Source of the DNA: Agrypnia vestita
Taxonomy: Eukaryota; Arthropoda; Insecta; Trichoptera; Phryganeidae
Assembly: GCA_016648135.1 (NCBI GenBank)
Contig: JADDOH010005040.1
Coordinates: 1-64,000 of the forward strand
Direction: 5' to 3'
DNA length: 64,000 nucleotides
Shown here: piece after piece, positions 41,813 through 53,780 of the stretch
How positions within the stretch are numbered: position 1 is the first letter of the stretch
Layout: every line of letters begins with the position of its first letter
Translations under genes and position numbers: made by a program
The notes under the pieces: model-generated
What the model saw: only the letters and a program-made list of their open reading frames with translations
What the model was told of the DNA's origin: nothing
Databases searched by the model: none

Positions 41813-43058
41813 GTAAGTCTAACAAAGGTTCAAAGAACCCAGTAATTTAATAAATTGGAAATCCCAGGAAATAAATTAAATAAATAAGCGGTTAATTATT
41901 TAAGGTTTATTTTGGGGACAACCGTAAACTTTTCTTCGGAATCATTAAATTAACTAAAGATCACAAGTATTTTCTTTGTACACATAAATCTAATTTGACT
42001 ACCAACAAAATAAATTCCCCTTCATTATTTTGAGATGAAGGAACCATGTTCGTTAAATATTTTGTTGAATGCTCTGGAACAAATTAAGAAAATATTTGGT
42101 TTTTGCGGTTCGACAACTCAAAGGATGCTTCCCATAACATTATTAACAAAGTTTTGTGAAATGTTAAACACTGAGAAACACTGAATCCCGTAAACTTTTT
42201 GAAACTCTCTATCGATGCGTGTTACTTAAATTCCTTAAAATTATTTTTTTCATTTTCGTTTCACGTAATGGCTTCAAATTTATTACTATACGATAATACT
42301 GGTGACAGTTAAGCCAAAAAGAGACAAAGGAAAATATTCAAGAGAAAAATCTTTATTTTCTAGCAAGTATTTATTTTTAAATTATTATAACCATCCAGGG
42401 CCAGTAAACAAATATTTTAGTTATGTAAGATCGGCAACTCGCGATAAGCCTAATGATGTTAGCGGATAAGAATCATATGTAAAACTTAGACAACAAAAAT
42501 TTTTTTTGCTAGCTCATTTATTGAAAGTTGAATCAAGAGGTATTCACGACGGCTTCATATTATAATAGTTTCACTCTAGATAATGGTAAAGATCTTTAGA
42601 TAATGATAAAGATCTTTAGAGAAAGTGGTTAGTTCGATTTTTTCTCCACATAGAATACTTTATAGACCAGCCGCGCCGTTTGATAATGTCACGCGTATGC
42701 GTTCCACCAGGCGCTCCAAAGATTTTTTGGTGATACGCCTATTGGCTTAGAATCGAGTGTGTATTAGATTATATATAATTGTGTGTTTTTTATTATTTAT
42801 TATAGTGTGTATTAGAGTAAACTTGACTATATAAAGTATTCATAATTTAATTTCAGTGGCACTTTAAAACACACAAAAAACTTTAGTGTACGTAGGTTGC
42901 AAATTGCCGCGTCAAAAATATTTAAATGATTGAATCGGCAGCGAAATTTGGACCTATTCTTGAGGTAAAAGGTTTTTTCTTGAAATAATTATGTATCCGA
43001 CTTTTACGAATTAAACTTTTTTTATCAAAAATATCTGCCGACTGATCTAAAGATGTTA
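41813..43058. other. AT-rich DNA
   Basis: AT-rich. 42640-42760 is a more complex patch with CAGCCGCGCCG and CGCGTATGCG. A 14-bp direct repeat 'GATAATG(G/A)TAAAGATC' lies near 42577-42610. No gene. Confidence 0.4.
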
Positions 43059-43059
43059 C

Positions 43060-43475
43060 CATAAAAGCGATGAACAAAGCCATCGGGGTACGGGAGTGGG
43101 GGTGGAAAATAATATCAATTCAAATTCACAGCTCTGAAACGAGAGATGTGTCTGGAATCCCGAGGGTTTTAAATTAGGCGGGCAGTAATTAGAGGGTTGA
43201 CGACCATTCAGTGACGCGCGAAACGGGAGGGACCAAGGGTAGTAATGTTTCGCTCAATGAAAATTGTACCAGTTCCATAGTCTACGTGGTATGCATGAAC
43301 GGTCCTTTCCATTTTTCCTTTTTTTCTGGGATAATTGCACGTGACGAGCTCTCATCAGCTGTGCTCGGTGACAATTTTGGCGTGCGTGAGAGCTTTTTCG
43401 TAAGAGGAACTCTAAATATTGTCTCGTTTTTTAAAGGATGGATAAACGATATTATTAACGGCGTCAGATAATAAA
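43060..43475. other. GC-richer island, candidate regulatory element
   Basis: A complex, CpG-containing segment with TTAAATTAGGCGGGCAG, TGACGCGCGAAACGGG and GCACGTGACGAGCTC (E-box CACGTG at ~43339). An 86-codon frame (43211-43471) is not recognisable. Candidate enhancer. Confidence 0.35.
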
Positions 43476-43558
43476 AAAATTCAGAATTTCCGAATCATTT
43501 AATGATAGATGGTACTATTATTTTATCAAAATTACGGTATACTATTTTAGATAATATG

Positions 43559-43820
43559 TTGGGTATAAAAGCAAAGGCAGCAATATCCAAAAAAAAAATT
43601 AATGCATTCATCAAGGTTTACTGATTTATAATGTACCTACTGAATTCGAGATTTTATAGAAAACATAGCCTGTAAATTTATAGGAAATATGATTTCAGAA
43701 GGGATAAATACATGAAATCTAGAATTCAGCACATTTTTAATTAGTAATCCTCGGTGACTGCATTCAAAACATTTTTATTTTTATTTTTTGGATATTGCTG
43801 CCTTTGCTTTTATACCTCAC
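43559..43820. mobile_element. MITE family A (copy 3), uninterrupted
   Basis: The ends GGGTATAAAAGCAAAGGCAG and CTGCCTTTGCTTTTATACCT are near-perfect inverted repeats of ~30 bp. The 260-bp interior is itself partly palindromic ('ACTGAATTCGAGATTTTATA' against 'TGAAATCTAGAATTCAG'). It is the best reference copy for the family. Confidence 0.9.
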
Positions 43821-44239
43821 ATATGGAAAATAAGTAAACCTACATGTTCATTAAAAGTTTTTTGAATCATTAGAAATAAGTAAGAAAATAGTCATTAATA
43901 ATCATTGAAAACACTCAGCCATGTGCCTTATGACTAGTTGAGTGGAAATATTAAATAATAATACAATACAAATTTATAAACACATTTCCTCATTTTTAGC
44001 TAAATTTAAGATTTGCAATGCAATGCGAACCAATAAATACGATTTGGATTTATTTCATAAAAAATAAAACAACTTGATTTAACTAACAGTTTTATCAGAA
44101 AATTATATCCAATAATTTCCGGTCTTTCATCATTCTTCATTATTATCAGTAAGATGCTTAAATATTTTTTATTGAATTTATTTTAATAAGAATTTTGATT
44201 AAGGATTAGTCTTTATCACCCTGATGAAATTCATCCAGG
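43821..44239. other. AT-rich spacer
   Basis: AT-rich; nothing recognised. Confidence 0.4.
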
Positions 44240-44520
44240 ATTACAATTCAGAATGTACTGAATTCGGGATTTTAAAACAAACATTGCGTTATTCCTTCTA
44301 AAAGTATGTTTCTAAATCACTATTAAAAGCAAAGGTAACAATATCCACTTCAACCAATCAACTCCAAGGATGTATCACTTGATAAAATGGCCGCTTCATA
44401 CTAAAGTGAGATTTGATGTCGATTTTAGACTGAAACGTCATAGCGAAGACAGCAATATCCAATTATGTAAACGATAAAAGCAGCAATGTCTAGTATTTGG
44501 TAGCAATATCCATTAAGGTT
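44240..44520. mobile_element. MITE family A, degenerate cluster
   Basis: 'CAGAATGTACTGAATTCGGG' (interior), 'AAAAGCAAAGGTAACAATATC', 'AGACAGCAATATCCAATTAT', 'ATAAAAGCAGCAATGTC' and 'GTAGCAATATCCATTAAG' lie within 280 bp. At least two broken copies are interleaved. Confidence 0.6.
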
Positions 44521-45472
44521 AAATATTTATCCTTATACGAATATAAAAGGAAAACTGAGGTGGCAATTGTTTTTAAAAACTTATTTCCAATAAGATGAGA
44601 CAGATTTTTTGTAATTATGTCAGAAATACGTCAATGGTATACTCAATTACAATGTATATACAGTTACTTGTGGGCTGTAGATAATGGTTCTTAATAAACG
44701 TTAGAATTAAGTGAGCACTTTGATCATCATTCGCATTAAAAAGTTTCTAAATATATTTTTATTTTCACCGAACTGGATAAACAAGTACCAAAATGGAGTC
44801 ACTGAATACAGAATAAATAATTCATAAACATTTCGGGTCATGCGGACAGGTCAAGCAAGTAAAAAAATCATGATTAAACATAGTGGTGATTTTTTTTTGT
44901 TATCCATTAAACAAATGATATGCACCCAATCTTTAGTGCTCAAATATTATTTTTTGTAAAATTTTAAATATTTATAAACATTTTCATTATATTAGTGTAA
45001 TTTAAATAATAAATTTGTCAATGAAACGAAATTGAAGTGTCGCGAGCGTGCATTCGGTATTGTTATGTGGGAAAATTAGAAGCATCGTAAAAGCAAAATA
45101 ATTGAATATTTGAGAGATATTTTAAAAAATCTCGTGCTTGGAATGATAGTTTTTAGTACTATTAATATAGGTATATGCGTTATTACTATTATTATTATTA
45201 TTATTGTGCTATGCAGCAGGATAATATGTACCAAAGGATAATATGATATGACAAAGGAATACATTAGATTTAATTACACTTAAAATATCAAAACCTATTG
45301 CTTCAGTTCGCAGACAGTATCTAGATTCATCTCGTTCATTGATAATAGTTTGAAAAAAAGTGAACAGCATAAAAATTGACACTTAAAATATTGTCTCCTC
45401 TGAAGTTTTACGTTGATAAAAGAATGATGTTATGTGATGAGATGTAACACAAATGTATACTCTTGTAGCTTG
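44521..45472. other. AT-rich DNA
   Basis: AT-rich; a (TTA)n run at ~45183-45206. No gene. Confidence 0.4.
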
Positions 45473-45615
45473 TTGGTGTAGTGGACACGACGCTCGCCTA
45501 GTGATCTGGTGATCGATGGGTCGAGCTCCATAGCACAAGCGTTTAGCTTAGTTTGAAAATAGTAAGAATATTGATGCGACACGTATTATGTGTTCACGTC
45601 TCTATTAAAAAAAAA
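45473..45615 (+). mobile_element. tRNA-derived SINE, internally deleted
   Basis: The head 'TAGCTTGTTGGTGTAGTGGA' with 'ATGGGTCGAGCTCC' joins directly to 'CATAGCACAAGCGTTTAGCT'. The 'CTAGCAAGTTAGTCC' segment present in other copies is deleted. It ends 'TTCACGTCTCTATT' plus an A tail. This head resembles the 62959 copy more than those at 14612 and 38777, so at least two subfamilies exist. Confidence 0.8.
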
Positions 45616-47797
45616 CACTTTCAGTTAGGTTTTACTGGTAATTAGATTGATGCCCACAAGACCGAATCAATGCGTGAATTGAATCGGGTAACCGAGGCGT
45701 TCACACACGAGGTGACGTTTTATACACACTGGTTGGATCTAGGATTTTATCGGGTAGGAAATATGGGGCATTATAATACAGCCTGCACTTAACAAAACTA
45801 GATAGCAAGCAACGTTGCTACCAATTTATTTAGAAATTCTATTAGAAATTAAGTTATCAAGTACATGGACTGGTTAAAATGTCAAAATTCCAATACACAT
45901 TTTCGTTTAAACAAAATGTGTTCTAAGAGAAATTGTAAAGTTATAATTTAAGATTATTGTAAAACCCGATTACTTACTAAAATGTAATAAAACTCTGAAA
46001 TAAATTACCAATAGCTTTCATTTATTAAAAATTTTAAGTTTTTTTTATCAAAATGACGGAAACTTAAAAGATTATGTATACATATTTCTATAATGACGTT
46101 CTCGGGTTTCACCATTTGCTCTTAGATACTAATAAATTAAGTGACAATACTCGCGAGTTGAAGGTCCTCGACTAATATTTCCATCGGGTAAAATTCGTAA
46201 CCTGTGGAAATATTTTTGTTCGGGACTTAGTCGTAATGAGAATACGTGAGGAGAACGTAGTATTATATATTAATTTAACCCTCATGTGTGCGTGCTTGCT
46301 TTGGGCCGTAGATCTACAAGAGCCCCTACGCCACTATGTGTATGTGAAGCAGATTAAAGACTTTGCTATATTGCATTTCATTTCAATGTCCCGCCTTTAT
46401 TATTTATTCATTCTGAATTGCAAATTTTAATAAAAATATTTGATTTTATTTATATCTTTAAAGGTATAATGATATTATATATATTTTTAAATACTTTTTT
46501 ATGGAAACCTGGCTGTAACCCGTCAAAATTTAAAAAAAGGACAAGAAAAATCTAAAAAATAATTACATATAAAAAACAAAAAGAAGTTACGGACGGACAG
46601 ACAGATAACGAAATTATTATAATTGGGATAACTTAGAAGGATAAAATATATTTTTGATAGCCACAGTACTGAGAGAGATCACAGTATATGCGTATGTCAA
46701 TAAAATCAAAAGCGTCTTCTTGTTCACGCGAAGAAAGAATGATAAATTTAAAGTAAGATGCAAACGATCGTCGGGGTTTAATTTTTTACAAATTCATTTT
46801 CAACATAATTTTATTTTCTATATTTAGTTATCGTCACATTAAATCTTGTAAACAATTACTCAAAAGTCACTTTTAAAATATTAAAATCAGACAGATATCA
46901 TCAGTATGTACAATTTACGATGAAACGACGCGTCAACAATTAAAATATTTTTTTTTGTTTTGTAAAATTGATTTGACTAATGAATATATATTGTCATTAG
47001 GAATGCTCCTCTCTTCCAAGTATCAAAGCGATTGCTGGTCCTGGATTGGAATTGCCCCTGACAGACAGACATATGAAGCCGAATAAAAACATACAAAATG
47101 ATTACCTCTGGTATTTTTTGTAACAAGCGTTGTTTTCAAAAGTTGAAATTGTTTATAAACAGCTATTTTCATATGTATTCCTAGGCATTGTAGTGTTCCC
47201 AGCCTGTCACGGATGATTTTAATTTTTTTATTTATTTTATTTATATTATATATATTATTTATATTTATATTTATATTATTTATATTATTTATATTATATA
47301 TATATATAGGAATAAATATTTATTTATGAATGCATTATTCGAATGAGAAAAGTATATTCTACGCAGCGAGGGTATGATTAATCTATTTAAGGAATGAAAC
47401 GTTTTCTTATCTACTTAAATAGCAATACTTTGCTGAGGCAACCTTCTTTCAAAATTAGAATATTGAACGAAAAAATGATAAAAATTAATATAGGGAGGTA
47501 GGTATATGGTTTCTTTTATTTATTAAAAATTTTCGAGTAAGAGATAAATGTGAAAATAAAACCAATATCTCCGTTAAATGAAATTGATTTCTCAAAGGAT
47601 TCGAAGAACCTCGAAATCAGAGTCATCGTAAAAGAAAATGACCTCATATTATCGTTTATCATACGAAGAATCGGCCGGACTCTAGACGCAATCCTTTTGA
47701 TATTTGTATACCTACCTATATCATAGAAAGCTAGCTTATCAATCATTTTCAACTATATTTTCTAGAGCCTTGAGCTTAAAGGCAATATATCATATAT
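45616..47797. other. AT-rich DNA with a repeat tail and a TA-rich satellite
   Basis: 45640-45780 and 46150-46340 are slightly more complex but unrecognised. 46590-46637 carries 'GACGGACAGACAGATAACGA' + 'AATTATTATAATTGGGA', matching ~9509-9552. 47230-47310 is a TTATAT(TTA)-type low-complexity tract. Short ORFs (46236-46430, 47516-47752) have no motif. Confidence 0.45.
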
Positions 47798-48014
47798 GTG
47801 GAGTATAAAAGCAAAGGCAGCAATATCCAAAAAATTAAAAAAAAAATTAATCCGAGAATATGTACTGAATTCTATGTATCTTACAAAATCACGTTTCCTA
47901 TAAATCTGTAGGCTATGTTTCCTATAAAATCTCGATTAATAATAAATTAATAATCCTCGATGACTGCTTTTAATTTTTTTTGTATATTGCTGACTTTGCT
48001 TTCATATTACCCAC
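47798..48014. mobile_element. MITE family A (copy 4)
   Basis: Left end GGAGTATAAAAGCAAAGGCA + GCAATATCC; right end 'GTATATTGCTGACTTTGCTT' + 'TCATATTACCC'. The interior shares 'ATGTACTGAATTC' and 'CCTATAAAATCTCGAT' with the other copies. The right repeat has several substitutions. Confidence 0.85.
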
Positions 48015-49074
48015 ACATAATCTATTTGATTTGATTTTATATTGCACAGAATTTCATGACGCAATATCCGAAAAATTTAAATACACTTTCTTTTGTCATG
48101 TTCAAGAGACCTCAAAATTGCTATCTGTTAAAACGTTTCTCTCAACAGATATACAAATATTACCTAGATGTAGTCATTTATTGGATAACGAATTTTCGTG
48201 GATAACTCTCGTAGTTTTTAACCGATTTAAGCTTTTCTGGAAATTTTATGTAGTAGATATGTCTAATTTTATCTAGTAGATATAGCTAAACTCGTTAGCT
48301 TGCTTGATACCATATCTTGCTTCAAAGTGGGAGCTGTTCAAAAATGTATGGTTCTTGATGCACGTACCGGCAAGAATTTTTCTAATTCCACCTAGTTATG
48401 TGTGAAAGAGATGTAAATCGTAGCGGAAATACAAATTATTTCAAAAGGAAGCAGACTGCCTTTTTCCTGTTTTATGTTTTGACCGTTATTCAGATCATGA
48501 TTCATAAAAAGTATGTTTTTATTATTCTTACAAATTATTTGACAAAAGCAATACCGAAATTGCAGGTGGTATTTTCGCAATGAACAAATCTCTTTGCCTT
48601 TTTTTATTTCCAGAAAAAGGATTGTCTCGTAAATTAAACATTTCATAAAGTTATGTGGAATATGTTCTTTCTAAATAGCTTTTTGGACATGTGTTCGTTC
48701 TCACAACTTTTTATTTCGTTTTGAGGGGTAGAATATTTACGCCACAAAAGTTTTTTGTGGAGTAGTCTTACAACTGTATGTGGTGGTCCCATTCGAAGGC
48801 TCCGCAAGCTCTGTATGCAAATGTACTATAAAATTTTAAAATAAAATGACTGTCGCTCCGCGTCTCTAATAAACGCGTGGAAAAATATTAATATTTTCAC
48901 TAGACATCATTCTACGTTTTTTATCTATTTGACAGTTAGACGTGTCACTAGCCAGTTTTTACTAACTTATCAATACACTATTCGAGATGAGCAGAGAGAC
49001 ACTCTTCTGTCCAATCGCATGGTTCACATTTATATATTTTTTCGTGTGTATTTTTTGGTTGTTTGATAATATTA
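48015..49074. other. AT-rich DNA
   Basis: A 98-codon frame (47980-48276) and 61/84-codon frames on opposite strands at 48392-48646 have no recognised motif. Nothing else identified. Confidence 0.35.
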
Positions 49075-49440
49075 TCAAGGCCGTTCTCTAATATGATTTA
49101 TCTAATAAAGTCAGGTTTTTGCAGATGCCTTCTGTTCCTCTTGCCTTAATAATTTATACATCCATTTTCCTTAACATTCTCTTCTCGCTCATACGTTCAC
49201 ATCACTAAACTACCTCTGCAACCGTTTTTTGATCATGTTTACTGTGCTAAGATCAGTTTTAGATTTAATCCTAATTTGTTAATTCTTTAAATGATCAAAA
49301 ATGACTTCATTCGTAAGGTAATTAGTATTCTTAATTCTATTGACTTTGCTGCGAATAACATATATTTGTTCATACTCCACTCCATAATACATGAACTTTC
49401 CACATACGGGCTTTAGCGCATATAATCTCATTTCTGCCGC
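49075..49440 (-). pseudogene. LINE C-terminal remnant, strongly decayed
   Basis: The minus strand gives 'KLDAAEMRLYALKPVCGK' (~49430-49380), which resembles the 'MDAAEMRMLRWMCGV' block of insect LINE reverse transcriptases, and 'RMSEKRMLRKMD' (~49200-49160), resembling 'VERM.E.R..K.IY.ADV'. Both lie in the order expected from the copies at 24241 and 35165. Frames are broken throughout. Confidence 0.55.
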
Positions 49441-49910
49441 ATCCAATTTACCATTATTCTTTTTTACTTGTAAATATTTACGACAGCTTGAAATTTGGCG
49501 AACGTATCGCAAATACAACGAAATGCTTGAGTTATGTCTATTAGTTATCTCGAACAACTTTTCCTTTGAAAATGTACTTTTTTGCGCTATCAAATACGAA
49601 GTGCGTATTCTTACTTTGAAATTCTCCATTACCTCGTAAATATTTACGCGGGAGGATCGTCGTAAAGTTTTGCCCGATTCAAACACCGACTGAAAACAGG
49701 GGCGGCGTAACGCAATCAAGTCGAAATTAATGTAGATCTTCCCATTCTGGGCTATAAATCTAAAGAAAATATTCCCAGTTCAGGGTGGAACTGGGGTACC
49801 CTCGGCAACGAGCCGGGCTGGATACGTCCCGAGATACAGAGCGCTCTGGGCTAGGGGGACCGCGACCCGCAGCCCGGGCCGCGACTTGGCTAAGTAAAAC
49901 ATCCGAGTAT
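49441..49910. other. Unassigned open frame and GC-rich patch
   Basis: A 146-codon minus-strand frame (49719-49279) runs through the LINE scrap into unrecognised sequence. The part upstream of the LINE match (~49719-49450) has a plausible mixed composition but no known domain. 49740-49900 is GC-rich (for example GACCGCGACCCGCAGCCCGG) and may be a regulatory island. Confidence 0.3.
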
Positions 49911-52189
49911 CTTCCGAGTCAGTGTGCCTTGTGTAGATATTAAAACATACTTATGAACATTTTACTTTTATAGACACGGCTATATTTTCTCGTATTCCCA
50001 ACTTTATCGTCGTGTTCACGCCATAAAAAGCGTATATCTAAGTATTAATATTGAGACGCTTTAAATTGAAAAATAAATTACGCTCTTTTCTCCTTATTCT
50101 CCTTATTAAAATAAAACTTATTCCACAGATTATTACGCTTATTTCAAACACTTTATTTATTGAATTATATACAACTAGAATTAATATGTTTTTATACATA
50201 TTAGAATATTTATATATTATACTTATATTATTATAAATTGGATAGAATAAATAATTGCACATACATAGACATTTTTACGTTAGGATTCCACAATGCGCAG
50301 AATAGAAGTGTAGAAACTTTCAGTGACCCGAATACATACATTAAATACATGTGTGTGCATAATATACCAGGGTAATATGTTTGAATTATTGATTATGGCC
50401 TTTAAGTGTGAAATTCTATTGTTTTCAGAGAAGAGTACATTTTTCCAATTCTCACATTTAATATTGAAAATTGAACTCTGATATTAATCTAACTCAGAAA
50501 CCTCAAATGATAGTGCGATATTGTAGTAAAACAATATAGCTGAAAATGACTAAAAGAGACAAAAAAATAAAAATATGTACGTATCTTAGAACACAGACCT
50601 AAGTAAAGAATATCGTTATCACTATTAAAAAGTGTGTCATAAATTGACTGGCCATTCAAAGACGCTCAAATAGTCAAATAAACAACAATTAATTAATTAA
50701 TAAAAACAAAATTCAAGCGATTGTTATTCATGAGAAAAAAAACAACCCGGACTACCAGTCAGAAGAAATTATCGGAGCAGTGGGGACTGATATGGTAAAG
50801 ACTAGCACAAAACGTAAAAGTGACGGTCATGGATTTACTATTGCTGTTACTGTTGTTTTAAACGTGAGTTCATAAATAAAATGTGTTATATTTCAATATC
50901 AAAAATTATGTGTGTATTATCAAAAAAAATAAACATTTATTTATTTTACAATATATCAACACATATATTATCATGATACATGAATAAATCGAGGGTTTTT
51001 CAATACTCTAGACGTATTACAGTAAATTGAGAATTACTTGAAATGTTTATAAGTCAGTCGATTATACTCGAGCGTTCGCGAAATGACATTCTGCATATAA
51101 AGGACGACATAACCGCTAAACGAACACAGTTTTATTGTGACAATTTGGCGATCCCTTATAAACGTATACTAGCAAAAGTGGTATCAGTGCAAATTATAAG
51201 CGACCAATGAAATTCATTGTAGGAGTACCTACCAGGCGTTCGATAGTGGATAAGAATATTCTGGAAAGACGAGTACAAAATGTTACACAGACAGGTGATT
51301 AATGTGAAATTAGTCCGGATTATACAATACTGCTCCAGTTAAGTTCATGTTTAGCGACCGATGATGAAATAATTTTTTTCGTGTTTCATTTGTTTCCCAC
51401 CACCGCAATCCCGTGACAGTTTTTTAAAATTTTAAAAAGTACATTTTACAAAGATTAACGATGAGGCTGTTTTCCACCACATTTGACCCAAACACAACAT
51501 ATTTACACGTCGGAAGAAAGTAAACATTGAGAAGCCCGTAATTTCATCCGGGATACAAATGACATAATATATTGGTATTGGAGGTACCGTTATATTTGAT
51601 TAATCTATTCAAATTCCGTTGGCACAATTATAATACAAGTACATTAATTGTAGCCGCGGGCGCTTAGCAAAAAAGTTATGATTGTTTCAAGACTAGAAAA
51701 CTCAATTAAAACTCGCAGATACACCACCCCAGCACATCTGCACTTTCCTGCAGCGAAATGAAAAGGGAAAAGCTTCCTCTACAGACAACGAAATCAACGG
51801 CACATTTATAAAAAAACAAGCATTTGTACGGTTTAAAACTTTTTCGTCGATTCATTTTGTACACAGCTTTCAAAAACTTTATTTCCAAAGAGCGGTGTCA
51901 CTCGTTAATACGTACATTTTAAATATTCATTTCTAGTTGTTCAACTATGTGAACTATACAGTTGTAAAAGTGTACAGCGATGATACAACCGACAGATTCT
52001 CAAATTGCCGTTGTTTTTTGATAACCAGTGTTATTTATTGGTCAGTTACAGGCCTCAATTTATTTGATTGTGAAACATCGATATCGTTGTTTGATACTGG
52101 AATATTATTATAAATACTATTATACCTTCACTGTGAGTGCTTTCACTCCTCTGTCTATTCTTTGAAGACTATCCATCACCTTTCGAAAA
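49911..52189. other. AT-rich DNA
   Basis: No gene recognised. More complex patches occur at 50740-50840 and 51040-51330. ORFs (50038-50262, 50051-50236, 51706-51888) are AT-driven. Confidence 0.4.
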
Positions 52190-52420
52190 AAACGTTTTTG
52201 AGAATGTCATTAATTTAAATAATTTATATTATGTACCGAAATATCATCTCTGTGGGATATTCTATTTATGTTTACAATGAAAAGTGATGTGAAAAGTCAT
52301 GTTGATAGACTAAAATATCATTTTTAATACTCACAGTCCGATTTGAATAACGGTGACAAAAAACTTTAAACCCCTTTATCTCCGAATGTATATTTTGGGA
52401 AGGAGATTGTCGGGGTGCAA
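52190..52420. repeat. Dispersed repeat C (copy 2)
   Basis: 'CCGAAATATCATCTCTGTGG', 'GAAAAGTGATGTG', 'GTCATGTTGATAGAC', 'TATCATTTTTAATACTCACA', 'AAACTTTAAACCCC' and 'ATCTCCGAATGTATATTTTG' match 16585-16880 in the same order. Ends undefined. Confidence 0.6.
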
Positions 52421-53394
52421 TATTCTGATTAATTAACTGAAATCTTTCATTTTATTCCGAAGGAATTTCGATACATTCTCTTTAGTTACTTCTTTTGTGA
52501 AACAAAGTAAATTATTTTTATTTAGAATGCCTAAAGCTAAATAAGTTTTAAGAAATTTTAATTTCAATTTTATTTTACAAATACTTGGCCGTATTCTGAA
52601 AGTAGCAATATTGGGATATTTAAAGTGTTATTCCAACACACAATAGACAATAATAAAAAAAATAAACGATATATAGGTTTGTTTCTTTCGATTTCTACTT
52701 AAGAGTGAGAGAGGGATAAAGAAGTATATGACACACATGATGGTTATCCGTCAAACGTCAAAATAAATACGAGTCCATCACGACAATGACAATTTTGCCA
52801 TAATTTTATATCAGGACTCTGTAGGAGAAGAAATTAATAAGGGCACATATGGAATACTTTTTTTACTACAAGCCTTAAATACAGCATTAGTACTAATTTC
52901 ATGCAATTTTAGGCTAAACATGAGAATTGTGAGGTTACGTTTGCGATAGGTATTTCGTTAATCCGTTTGAAGCTCCGTCAGACCAGACCGCCTGATCAAC
53001 AATCCCTCTTCTAAAGGCATTGGACACCGCAAATAAAGGTATTTAGTTTGAGAGAGATATGTGAAAATATACAAAAAAATTGAGTACGACCAACACCGAA
53101 CACCGACTTATACATATGTCCCGTTTATTTTTTATTTTTATTCTTGTCTATTAAGTATTGGGATAACAATCTAAAGAACCAATTTATCATTTTCGGAATA
53201 CGGCTGACTGTGCTTCTAAATAAAAGATTTTTCTTTAAATTATCTACGAATTGTTTTAATGGGAAAAGATAAAAAGGGATTGACAAAAAATGGGGCAAAA
53301 AATGTTTAGTGTACGAAAAATAATATTTCATACGCGTGTGTATTAACTCACATAACTTTTATGCAACAGACTTTCAATACGTTCGCTGTAATTT
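52421..53394. other. AT-rich DNA
   Basis: AT-rich; 52700-52830 and 52960-53040 less so. No gene recognised. Confidence 0.4.
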
Positions 53395-53780
53395 TAATTA
53401 AACCTGTCCGGGCGCAAAACGTGACGCTCCAAAAAATCAATTCAATCCATCAATATTGCATAAAAATGACAACATTGGTGAAATTTTTAGTTCATGGCAG
53501 CATAAATATTTCGGCCGTCGCGCGGCAGAAACAGCGTAATGTTTTGACAAAAAACATGAAAAGCCTCATTTACATTTTTACCAATCAGTGCACATCATCC
53601 CCCGCATTCAGGTGCCGGCCTCCCCGACGGCGAATCCCGATCGTAAATAAACGGCGTCGGAAGCCGACGCACCGCTTCTATTTTTGCCACTAACTATTAA
53701 AACAATCACCACAATTCCTGACGACATTAACGGAGACCTCGGCAAGAGTAAGCGAGGGGGATTTAATGAACTATATCCAT
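53395..53780. other. GC-richer island, candidate regulatory element
   Basis: This contains TTTCGGCCGTCGCGCGGCAG (~53508), CCGGCCTCCCCGACGGCG (~53614) and GGCGTCGGAAGCCGACGC (a short GCGTCGG/CCGACGC hairpin, 53651-53670). A 110-codon plus-strand frame (53361-53693) ends in an arginine-rich tail but has no recognised domain. Candidate conserved non-coding DNA. Confidence 0.35.
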
